Source: Prosthecobacter sp.
GTDB taxonomy: Bacteria; Verrucomicrobiota; Verrucomicrobiia; Verrucomicrobiales; Verrucomicrobiaceae
Reading direction: 5' to 3'
DNA length: 6,112 nt
Assembly: GCA_025869455.1 (NCBI GenBank)
Contig: JAOZVT010000739.1
Coordinates: 1-6,112 of the forward strand
Position numbers and translations under genes: made by a program. The notes beneath the pieces are model-generated. The model saw only the letters and a program-made list of their open reading frames with translations. It did no database searches and was not told where the DNA came from. The stretch's first letter is position 1, and the number at the start of each line of letters is the position of its first letter. This document shows positions 1 to 5,692 of this stretch, in pieces.

Positions 1-552
1 CGTGGGGCCAATATGGCCATCGCTGCTCAATTCCCTTGGGCGCAGTATCAGTCTTGTGCAGACATTGGCACAGCTCAGGGAGACCTTGTCACCCAGATCG
101 CTCTGGCGCAGCCGCACATTCGGGGTGTCGGGTTTGATCTCCCAGAGGTCGCTCCTGTCTTTGAAGAGTACGTGGAGGAAAATAGCCTAACCGAACGTGT
201 GTCATTCACTGGCGGCAGTTTCTTTACCGATGACTTACCTCAGGCGGATGTCCTGTTATTCGGTCACATCCTGCATGATTGGAATCTGGAAACGAAAAAG
301 ATGCTCCTGAGCAAAGCCTATGCCGCGCTGCCAGTCGGCGGTGCCGTGGTGGTTTATGATGCCATCATTGATGATGAGCGTCGCCAAAATGCCTTCGGTC
401 TGCTGATGAGCCTGAACATGCTCATCGAAACACCCGGCGGATTCGACTACACGGGAGCTGATTGCGTGGGGTGGATGCAAGAGGTCGGCTTCAAAGATTG
501 CCGGGTAGAGCATCTGGTCGGCCCAGATTCCATGGTCATCGGCATCAAGTGA
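1..552 (+). CDS. SAM-dependent O-methyltransferase, COMT/ASMT-like (5' end missing)
   Basis: This is the C-terminal 183 codons of a class I, Rossmann-fold O-methyltransferase of the Methyltransferase_2 (plant COMT / acetylserotonin OMT-like) family. The frame is open from base 1, so the gene starts upstream and the ATG at 13 is internal. Numbering from base 1, the SAM-binding glycine motif DIGTAQGD lies at residues 21-28, the acidic residue after strand 2 is D46 in GFDLP, and the catalytic HDW motif is at 92-94, with H92 the expected general base. D125-E126 in IIDDER fit the acidic residues that flank the histidine in this family. The protein ends in a usual GPDSMVIGIK tail. Complete relatives are about 330-350 residues, so the dimerisation/substrate-binding N-terminal half is off the window and the acceptor substrate cannot be guessed. 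The next gene follows on the same strand after 63 bp. Family call is firm; substrate unknown. Confidence 0.85.
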   Translation, partial: RGANMAIAAQFPWAQYQSCADIGTAQGDLVTQIALAQPHIRGVGFDLPEVAPVFEEYVEENSLTERVSFTGGSFFTDDLPQADVLLFGHILHDWNLETKKMLLSKAYAALPVGGAVVVYDAIIDDERRQNAFGLLMSLNMLIETPGGFDYTGADCVGWMQEVGFKDCRVEHLVGPDSMVIGIK

Positions 553-615
553 GTGTTCGTTGGTTTTTAAGCGCCAGCTTGCATCGTCCCCTCCCAGAGA
601 CGAAGTAATCGGTTC

Positions 616-1698
616 ATGAGTCTTCCTGCCGACGCTACTTCCAATCCTCAACCCAGCCCCTGGCTGGTCCGCATCCCTGAGATTTTCGAAGGAGTCGCAT
701 CAGAGGTCTTGAAGCGTTTTGGCGCGTCCACCAGCACCAAGCTGGGGCAGGATTATTACCTCATCAAGACGCTCACGCCGAAGGCTATTCACCATTCCGA
801 AGCCGCCAAATTTGCCCGGTGGAATTTGCCCATGGATCACACCTGGCCGTGCAATCCCCAGAAAATGGACGGCTTCATCGAAAAAGCAGCTCAGACGCTG
901 CTCAAGAAATTTGGGGAGCGGCAGCCGCAGGGCATTTTCATTGGGCAGCTCAATGCCACGTCCCCAGACAAGTACTACAAAAGTCTCGCCTCAAATTTGC
1001 GCGGACGCACCTTGCAGATTTTCCCCAAACTAAAAGCGGACACCGTGGAGGAGCAGGTCTCCACCGAAGAAACGCTCTTCTGCTTGGTCGGAAAGGAAGG
1101 TCTCTTCTGCGGCATGCAGAGTCCCCGTGCCTCCAATGGCCTTTATGCGGGCGGCAGCAAATACATTGATCAGGATTCCCCAGACACCATCAGCCGCGCC
1201 GGGGCCAAGATCGCTGAAGCTCTGCATTACCTCCTGCTGCATCGTCCGCCGCTGGTCGCAGGCAGTCATTGGGTGGAACTCGGTGCCTGCCCTGGCGGCA
1301 TGACCTCTGAACTCCTGGCTCGTGGTCAACGCGTGACCGCCATTGATCGTGCCCCTTTGGATAAGCGATTGGATAACCGCCCTGGCTTAAAGTTCGTCCA
1401 TGCAGATGTGGCTACCTTTGAACCCAAAGACGGGACCCATTACTACGCGATCCTTTCCGATCTCAATGGCCCGCCGTTTGAGTCCATGGGCCACGTCATC
1501 CGCCTATCGCGCTTCTTGAAAACCAAAGGGCTGGTCGTTTTCACCCTGAAGGTACCCCGCATTGAAACCGTGGATGAACCTTGTGAACTCTTCCGCAAGA
1601 TTGTCAAAACAGCCACAGCGGCGGGTTTGAGGCTCTTTGCTCAAACCCACCTGACTTACAATCGCCACGAGTTCACGCTGTTCTTTGAAAAACCGTAA
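616..1698 (+). CDS. RlmM-like (FtsJ-fold) 2'-O-ribose RNA methyltransferase
   Basis: This 360-residue protein is close in length and layout to E. coli RlmM (366 residues), which 2'-O-methylates C2498 of 23S rRNA in the cytoplasm. The N-terminal part (about 15-180) starts with a LVRIPEIFEGVASEVL stretch that lines up with the RlmM N-terminus (THUMP-containing part). The C-terminal Rossmann domain has the SAM motif LGACPGG at 222-228 and the ribose-binding acid D244. All four residues of the RlmM/RrmJ-type K-D-K-E tetrad can be placed: K198 (RAGAKIAEA, equivalent to STLKLEEA), D282 (SDLNG), K312 (TLKVP, equivalent to NLKLP) and E352 (NRHEFTLFF). An active 2'-O-methyltransferase is therefore likely. 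The exact RNA target is inferred only from the resemblance, so no symbol is given. The ATG at 616 gives the expected family length; only a weak purine stretch (GAGACGAAG) lies upstream. The gene converges on yebC with an 18-bp gap. Confidence 0.78.
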   Translation: MSLPADATSNPQPSPWLVRIPEIFEGVASEVLKRFGASTSTKLGQDYYLIKTLTPKAIHHSEAAKFARWNLPMDHTWPCNPQKMDGFIEKAAQTLLKKFGERQPQGIFIGQLNATSPDKYYKSLASNLRGRTLQIFPKLKADTVEEQVSTEETLFCLVGKEGLFCGMQSPRASNGLYAGGSKYIDQDSPDTISRAGAKIAEALHYLLLHRPPLVAGSHWVELGACPGGMTSELLARGQRVTAIDRAPLDKRLDNRPGLKFVHADVATFEPKDGTHYYAILSDLNGPPFESMGHVIRLSRFLKTKGLVVFTLKVPRIETVDEPCELFRKIVKTATAAGLRLFAQTHLTYNRHEFTLFFEKP

Positions 1699-1706
1699 GA
1701 ACGGCC
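1688..1706 (-). terminator. Short intrinsic terminator for yebC, inside the rlmM-like gene
   Basis: Read on the minus strand, about 11 bases after the yebC stop codon, there is CCGT-TCTT-ACGG followed directly by TTTTT. The 4-bp core stem can be extended by two G-U pairs (GGCCGT/ACGGTT), at the cost of using the first two Ts. This has the order of a Rho-independent terminator (hairpin, then U-tract), though the stem is short. It overlaps the last codons and the stop of the convergent methyltransferase gene. The plus strand has no T-run after the hairpin, so it would act for yebC only. Confidence 0.4.
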
Positions 1707-1716
1707 ACCGAAGACG

Positions 1717-2442
1717 CTACTTCATGGCCGCGTACACGCGGTGGACATCGGCGTGACCGTCCAAACCTTGGAGAAACGAGGTCACATCTTCATGCTGGGC
1801 CTCGGTCAGTTCAGGGTAATCTTTGGGCTGATAGTGCATTTCGGAAGTGGTGATTTGCCAGCCAGCGGCCTTCAGCGCCTTGGTCGTGGTGTCCAGGGAA
1901 GGGATGGGGCAGAAAAAGCGTGCGCCAATGTGACCTGCCGCGTCTTCTTCATCCAGTTCCAGCGGCTCCACATTGTCGGCTTCAGCCTCCAAGGCTGCGA
2001 TTTCAATGTCCAGGCTCTTGTCCGTGTGCTGACCTTCGATCAAGCCACAATGCTCAAACATCCAGGCCACAGAACCGGGAGTGCCCATGCTGCCCGCTTT
2101 GAAAAGGACGCGTACTTCAGCGGAGGTGCGGTTATTGTTATCCGTGAGGCATTCCACCATCACAGGAACGCGATGAGGAGCAAACCCTTCAAAGACGACC
2201 GTTTGATAATTCACCTGCTCAGACCCCGTGCCTGAGCCTTTTGCAATGGCACGTTCGATGGCATCACGGGTGACACTTTGCTTTCGTGCGGCGGCAATGC
2301 CGGCATAAAGCCGCGCGTTTAGGTCCGGGTCAGGCCCGCCCAAGCGAGCGGCTACCTGGATTTCCCGGGTCAGTTTGCCGACGATTTTGCCTTTCTGATC
2401 GGCGGCCAGTTCCCGCCATTTCTGTTTCCATTGTGCGCCCAT
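1717..2442 (-). CDS. yebC: YebC/PmpR (TACO1) family protein
   Basis: This is a 241-residue YebC-family protein; relatives are usually 235-250 residues. Visible family hallmarks are the basic N-terminus MGAQWKQKWRELAADQKGK (1-19), AARLGGPDPDLNARL (31-45), the signature DNNNRTSAEVR (101-111), GSVAWMF (123-129), an acidic stretch near 156-168, and a C-terminal LDGHADVHRVYAA (227-239) that replaces the usual LexxDDVQxVY. Family members were long annotated as DNA-binding transcriptional regulators. The mitochondrial homologue TACO1 and more recent bacterial work point to a role in translation at difficult, proline-rich stretches. Which role applies here cannot be read from sequence. The start at 2442 was chosen because the conserved MGxxxK begins there; the frame could extend to an ATG at 2499 or a TTG at 2505, but that adds 19-21 non-conserved residues. 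No Shine-Dalgarno sequence is visible, and the start codon lies in a short inverted repeat. The gene is transcribed divergently from wecB. Confidence 0.92.
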   Translation of the reverse strand: MGAQWKQKWRELAADQKGKIVGKLTREIQVAARLGGPDPDLNARLYAGIAAARKQSVTRDAIERAIAKGSGTGSEQVNYQTVVFEGFAPHRVPVMVECLTDNNNRTSAEVRVLFKAGSMGTPGSVAWMFEHCGLIEGQHTDKSLDIEIAALEAEADNVEPLELDEEDAAGHIGARFFCPIPSLDTTTKALKAAGWQITTSEMHYQPKDYPELTEAQHEDVTSFLQGLDGHADVHRVYAAMK

Positions 2443-2465
2443 GATTCGATAAAAGAGTGAATCAT
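2441..2465 (-). promoter_or_regulatory. Inverted repeat covering the yebC start codon
   Basis: ATGATTC at 2441-2447 and GAATCAT at 2459-2465 form a perfect 7-bp inverted repeat with an 11-base loop. In the yebC transcript the right arm of the stem contains the A and U of the chosen AUG (2442-2440). A folded leader would therefore partly hide the start codon. The stem is mostly A-U, so it would be weak on its own. The repeat is seen directly; a regulatory effect is only a suggestion. Confidence 0.3.
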
Positions 2466-2746
2466 CATCGAAAAGCAGACCCGACGAGAAAGCAAGCATG
2501 ATCAAGCTTTAGACGAGATCCCCTGATGAAAGGTTCTCTCAAAGCATGTCTCGCGCCTGAAAGACTCCTGGATAAGGCCAGGGCAAAGTCCCATGATCCG
2601 CTGGACTACCTAGCAAGTTTAAACTGTCTCGATTAGCCTTTTCCTCTCCGCCTGATTTTTGTCTTATGACAGGCTGCTGGAAATCAGCTATGAAAAGGTG
2701 AGCAGCCTCAGAAATCGTAGGGCGCATTATAGAAATTATTGCTTAA
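2443..2746. other. 304-bp divergent intergenic region between yebC and wecB
   Basis: No convincing gene is seen here. The minus strand has a 62-codon open frame (2539-2727), but it lacks a recognisable motif or ribosome binding site and its ATG sits within a candidate -10 box. The right end (about 2724-2770) is markedly AT-rich compared with the coding regions and holds the best promoter candidates for both directions. Other structure includes an 8-bp inverted repeat (2671-2678 and 2701-2708), a 10-bp perfect palindrome AGTTTAAACT (2616-2625), and a small hairpin CCTGG-N6-CCAGG (2567-2582). Their function is unknown. Confidence 0.6.
2671..2708. repeat. 8-bp inverted repeat, 22-bp spacing
   Basis: AGGCTGCT (2671-2678) and AGCAGCCT (2701-2708) are perfect inverted copies separated by 22 bp, in the region between the divergent genes. 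It could be a paired operator half-site or, if the yebC transcript starts near 2719, a stem in a long yebC leader. A competing 4-bp stem (GCTG/CAGC, 2676-2688) is nested in it. It is not followed by a T-run on either strand, so it does not look like a terminator. Confidence 0.35.
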
Positions 2747-2756
2747 ATGATTACAA
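2726..2756 (-). promoter_or_regulatory. Candidate yebC promoter with perfect -10 box
   Basis: On the minus strand, TATAAT (2731 down to 2726) matches the -10 consensus exactly. The best -35 is TTGTAA (2756 down to 2751), 4 of 6 matches, at a long spacing of 19 bp. A transcript from here would carry a yebC leader of about 275 bases. The site overlaps the candidate plus-strand promoter, so the two directions could compete. The long spacer is the main weakness. Confidence 0.25.
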
Positions 2757-2766
2757 ATGTTAAAAT
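2739..2766 (+). promoter_or_regulatory. Candidate sigma-70 promoter for the glycan operon
   Basis: TTGCTT (2739-2744) and TAAAAT (2761-2766) are separated by 16 bp in an AT-rich stretch. The -10 matches 5 of 6 consensus bases and the -35 only 3 of 6. Transcription would begin at about 2773, which falls at the second possible wecB ATG (2774) and would give a leaderless or nearly leaderless message. If wecB really starts at 2747, this promoter would lie partly inside the gene and another would be needed upstream. Confidence 0.3.
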
Positions 2767-3895
2767 TTCAAGAATGATCGAAACCTCCAGAGCTAAACGT
2801 CTTCTCTTTGTCTTGGGCACCCGTCCAGAGATGATCAAGGTGGCTCCGCTCATTTTGGAGGCCCGCCGTCAGGGCGCAGAAGCCATTCTGGTGAACAGTG
2901 GCCAGCATGCGGATTTGCTGACCCCATTATTTGACCTGTTTGACGTCCATCCTGCCCACGATCTGGAGGCCATGGTGGCGGGTCAGCCTTTGAATCGATT
3001 ACTGGCTCGGGTGATTGATCGGCTGGACCCTGTGCTGGAGCAGGTGCAGCCAGACTATGTCATCGTTCAGGGAGACACGGCCACCGCTTTGGGCGGCGCT
3101 CAGGCAGCTTTTCACCGCAAGATTCCTGTGGGGCATATCGAGGCTGGCTTGCGCTCTGGCAATCCGCTCAGCCCGTTTCCAGAGGAAATGAATCGCCGAT
3201 TGGTGTCTCAGGTCGCGACGTTGCACTTTGCCGCCACGGAGCGAAATCGCGTGGCTCTTTTAGCAGAAGGCATTGCCGATTCTCAGATCATCGTCACGGG
3301 CAATACCGTCGTTGATGCCCTACACCACACGCTGGGGACTTCTAAACCGGGCGCTGAAATCACCGCTCTTCGGCAACAGATCGCCGGACGTAAAGTCGTG
3401 CTACTGACAACGCATCGGCGGGAAAATTTTGGAGATACCATGCGCACTCATTTGCGCTTGCTGCGTCGTTTTGCGGAAGCGCACCCTGAGCTCTGTGTGG
3501 TGTTTCCGGTGCATCCGAATCCAGCCGTGAAGGAAGCTGCGGCACAAGAACTCGGTGGATGTGATCAAATCATCATCACGACACCCATGGGATACGCTGA
3601 TTTTGTCCATTTGCTCTCGGATGCTTGGCTCATTGTGAGCGACTCCGGTGGCATTCAGGAAGAGGCGGCCTCATTGGGTAAGCCTATTTTGGTCTTGCGC
3701 GAAAACACCGAGCGCCCTGAAGGTGTGGATGTCGGCGTGGCGCGGCTTGTCGGTGAACGTGCGAGTGATTTGGAAAGCTTGCTGACCGAGGCTGTGGCGG
3801 ATACCGCTTGGTTTGAGCACGCCGCCAAAGCTGAAAAAGTCTTTGGAGATGGTCATGCCTCCGAACGCATCATCAAAAAGCTCTTAGAATCTTAA
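2747..3895 (+). CDS. wecB: UDP-N-acetylglucosamine 2-epimerase (non-hydrolysing)
   Basis: This cytoplasmic enzyme interconverts UDP-GlcNAc and UDP-ManNAc (EC 5.1.3.14; WecB/MnaA), supplying ManNAc for surface polysaccharides. It has 382 residues from 2747, or 373 from the ATG at 2774; E. coli WecB has 376. The GT-B fold motifs are complete: FVLGTRPEMIKVAPL (21-35), SGQH (51-54), QGDTATALG (108-116) with D110, GHIEAGLRSG (129-138) with E132, PFPEEMNRR (143-151), TTHRRENFG (221-229) with H223, DSGGIQEE (299-306) and RENTERPE (318-325). These cover the equivalents of the E. coli catalytic residues D95, E117, E131 and H213, so it should be active. Two starts are possible, neither with a Shine-Dalgarno sequence. 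The first nine residues are AT-rich and not conserved, and candidate promoters overlap them, so 2774 may be the true start. It leads a four-gene plus-strand run; the next gene starts 16 bp after its stop. Confidence 0.95.
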   Translation: MITNVKISRMIETSRAKRLLFVLGTRPEMIKVAPLILEARRQGAEAILVNSGQHADLLTPLFDLFDVHPAHDLEAMVAGQPLNRLLARVIDRLDPVLEQVQPDYVIVQGDTATALGGAQAAFHRKIPVGHIEAGLRSGNPLSPFPEEMNRRLVSQVATLHFAATERNRVALLAEGIADSQIIVTGNTVVDALHHTLGTSKPGAEITALRQQIAGRKVVLLTTHRRENFGDTMRTHLRLLRRFAEAHPELCVVFPVHPNPAVKEAAAQELGGCDQIIITTPMGYADFVHLLSDAWLIVSDSGGIQEEAASLGKPILVLRENTERPEGVDVGVARLVGERASDLESLLTEAVADTAWFEHAAKAEKVFGDGHASERIIKKLLES

Positions 3896-3911
3896 TCCCT
3901 GAAGCACACAT

Positions 3912-4895
3912 TTGAATCGTCTATCCGCCAGCGTCTCTCTAGATCTCGACAATCAATGGGCTTACCTCAAAACCCAAGGGTTGGATGGGTGGCAGGATTT
4001 TCCTAGTTACCTGGATCGGGTGACCCCACGAATCTTAGACACCATGAAGCGGGCAGGCCTGCGCATCACGGTCTTTGTGGTGGGGAAAGATGCATCATTG
4101 GAGAAGAATCATGAGTCATTGCGCAGCTTTGCTGAAGCAGGTCATGAGATAGCGAATCACAGTCACATGCATGAGCCGTGGCTGCATCTGTACAGTGCGG
4201 CTGAACTTCAGGCGGATTTTGAGCAGGCGGAAGCCGCGATTCATCAGGCGACAGGGCAAAAACCGCTGGGCTTTCGTGGTCCAGGGTTCAGCACATCACC
4301 TGCGGTGCGTGATCTGCTCATTCAGCGTGGTTATAGTTATGATGCCAGCCTTTTCCCCACCGTCATGGGACCTGTGGCGCGGGCCTACTTCTTTTTGACC
4401 TCCAATCTTCCGTCAGAAGAAAAAGCCAAGCGCAAAGGTTTGTACGGCAATTTCTCCAGCGCCTTTTCGCCTCTGGAACCTTACCAGATCCAGCCGGGAT
4501 TGTTAGAAATGCCCGTGACCACGATGCCAGTGTTTCGGACGCCGATTCACCTGAGCTATTTGTTGTTTCTGGCGCAGTATTCGCTGCCTTTGGCCCGGGC
4601 CTATTGGGATATGGCGGTGACAATGTGTCGCCTAACCAAGGTTGCTCCCTGCTTGTTGCTGCATCCCACGGACTTCCTGGATGAGACGGATGTTCCGGCA
4701 ATGAGCTTTTTCCCGGCGATGAAACTGTCTGCGGAAAAGAAAATTGAATTGGTTAGGCACACGCTCAGCAGCCTGCGCCGTTACTGGGGAACTGCAACGA
4801 TGGGGCAAATCGCTCATCAGCTCACGGCTCCTCTGATTTCAGATAAGCTCCCCACTGAAGCGCAAGACCTCTACCCCGAACCGACAAGATCATGA
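3912..4895 (+). CDS. NodB-fold polysaccharide (carbohydrate) deacetylase
   Basis: This 327-residue protein belongs to the polysaccharide deacetylase family (CE4/NodB homology fold), metal-dependent hydrolases that remove N-acetyl or related groups from amino sugars. Motif 1 appears as SLDLDN (9-14), with D11 as likely general base and D13 as metal ligand, in place of the common TFDDG. Motif 2 is NHSHMHEPW (82-90), with H83 and H87 as metal ligands. Motif 3 is GFRGPGFS (120-127) with R122, motif 4 is YDAS (143-146), and motif 5 is LLLHPTDFL (248-256) with H251 as the probable acid. A C-terminal region of about 140 residues lies between motifs 4 and 5, longer than in minimal NodB domains. No signal peptide or clear membrane anchor is seen, so it probably acts in the cytoplasm. 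The start is TTG: an in-frame stop lies at 3900-3902 and any later start would lose motif 1. Its stop overlaps the next ATG. The substrate may be a lipid-linked or nucleotide-linked amino sugar rather than a polymer. Confidence 0.88.
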   Translation: MNRLSASVSLDLDNQWAYLKTQGLDGWQDFPSYLDRVTPRILDTMKRAGLRITVFVVGKDASLEKNHESLRSFAEAGHEIANHSHMHEPWLHLYSAAELQADFEQAEAAIHQATGQKPLGFRGPGFSTSPAVRDLLIQRGYSYDASLFPTVMGPVARAYFFLTSNLPSEEKAKRKGLYGNFSSAFSPLEPYQIQPGLLEMPVTTMPVFRTPIHLSYLLFLAQYSLPLARAYWDMAVTMCRLTKVAPCLLLHPTDFLDETDVPAMSFFPAMKLSAEKKIELVRHTLSSLRRYWGTATMGQIAHQLTAPLISDKLPTEAQDLYPEPTRS

Positions 4896-5686
4896 ACCGT
4901 GTTGAATCTGTTGCCATCGTTCTCCCAGCCTTCAATGAAGAGAAGGACCTGCCTGCGCTTCTGGCGCGGATTCAAGAAACGCTCACAGCCCAGGCGTTTC
5001 GTTATCAGGTCATTGTGGTGGATGATGGATCCAAAGACCGCACCGCTGAAATCGCTACTGAAGCGGCCAAAGAAATGCCACTGACTCTCATTCAACATGA
5101 GGTGAACAAAGGCTTGGGAATGGGGATTCAGACAGGACTTTCTGCTGCCATGAAGGTAGCAGATGTGGTGGTGGTGATGGACTCTGATAACACGCACGAT
5201 CCCATTTATGTTATGGATATGGTTAGGCGCTTGGAGGAGGATGATACGCAGCTAGTCATTGCCTCACGCTACCAGACGGGCAGTGTCATTGTCGGCCTTT
5301 CTGTCTTCCGTAAACTCTTGAGTTTGGGTTGTTTCGCACTCATGAAGACCATCGTGCCTTTCCGTCATGTGCGGGATTACTCCACCGGGTTTAGGGCTTA
5401 TGACAGTAGCCTGTTGCAGCGGATGGCACAGGCCTACGGTGAAGATAAGATGGTGGAAGAAAGCGGCTTCGTTTGCATGCTGGAGGTGCTTCTGAAATTG
5501 CGCAGCATCGGCACCAAGGCGGCCGAGATTCCCTACACCTTGCGTTATGATTTGAAGGCCGGCGTTAGCAAGTTGCGCATTTGGAAAACCCTGAAGCGTT
5601 ACCTCTTTGTGGTGAATCGTTATCGGTCTAAAAAACCAGATGCCGCTGCGGCCCTGGCAGTAGCGGCACCGCGTGTTGAAGCATGA
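4892..5686 (+). CDS. Family 2 glycosyltransferase, polyprenyl-phosphate (DPM1-like) type
   Basis: This 264-residue GT-A glycosyltransferase resembles the dolichol/undecaprenyl-phosphate mannosyl- or glucosyltransferase group. Visible motifs are IVLPAFNEEKDLP (9-21), the nucleotide-binding VVDDGSKDRT (42-51), NKGLGMGIQTGL (72-83), the metal-binding DxD in MDSDNTHDP (96-104), and the group-typical DYSTGFRAYD (162-171). No transmembrane pair is seen after the catalytic domain, as in soluble DPM1-type enzymes and unlike ArnC/GtrB-type enzymes; the basic C-terminal segment (about 221-248) could sit on the membrane surface. The last residues are low-complexity alanine-rich. It would transfer a sugar from a nucleotide donor to a lipid phosphate on the cytoplasmic face. 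Its ATG overlaps the deacetylase stop (ATGA at 4892-4895), implying translational coupling. The next gene begins 6 bp after its stop. Donor sugar and acceptor are not determined. Confidence 0.9.
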   Translation: MNRVESVAIVLPAFNEEKDLPALLARIQETLTAQAFRYQVIVVDDGSKDRTAEIATEAAKEMPLTLIQHEVNKGLGMGIQTGLSAAMKVADVVVVMDSDNTHDPIYVMDMVRRLEEDDTQLVIASRYQTGSVIVGLSVFRKLLSLGCFALMKTIVPFRHVRDYSTGFRAYDSSLLQRMAQAYGEDKMVEESGFVCMLEVLLKLRSIGTKAAEIPYTLRYDLKAGVSKLRIWKTLKRYLFVVNRYRSKKPDAAAALAVAAPRVEA

Positions 5687-5692
5687 TATTTT

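Noticed and set aside
569..580. AAGC-GCCA-GCTT hairpin between the first two genes as a terminator
   Set aside because: The stem is only 4 bp and the T-run lies before it, not after, on the coding strand.
256..651. 131-codon minus-strand open frame opposite the first two methyltransferase genes
   Set aside because: It is antisense to well-supported coding sequence, spans the end of one gene and the start of another, and its translation has no family features.
2443..2505. N-terminal extension of YebC to a TTG at 2505 or ATG at 2499
   Set aside because: The added 19-21 residues are not family-like, while the conserved MGAQWK begins exactly at the internal ATG at 2442 and gives the normal family length.
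2616..2625. 10-bp palindrome AGTTTAAACT as an operator
   Set aside because: A single short AT-centred palindrome with no second copy in the region and no candidate regulator nearby is not enough support.
2539..2727. 62-codon minus-strand open frame in the divergent region
   Set aside because: It has no recognisable motif or ribosome binding site, and its ATG overlaps the candidate -10 box, so a transcript from that promoter would lack its start.
4363..5197. Minus-strand open frames (108-112 codons) opposite the deacetylase and GT2 genes
   Set aside because: They are shadows of strongly conserved coding sequence, and their translations are compositionally odd and motif-free.
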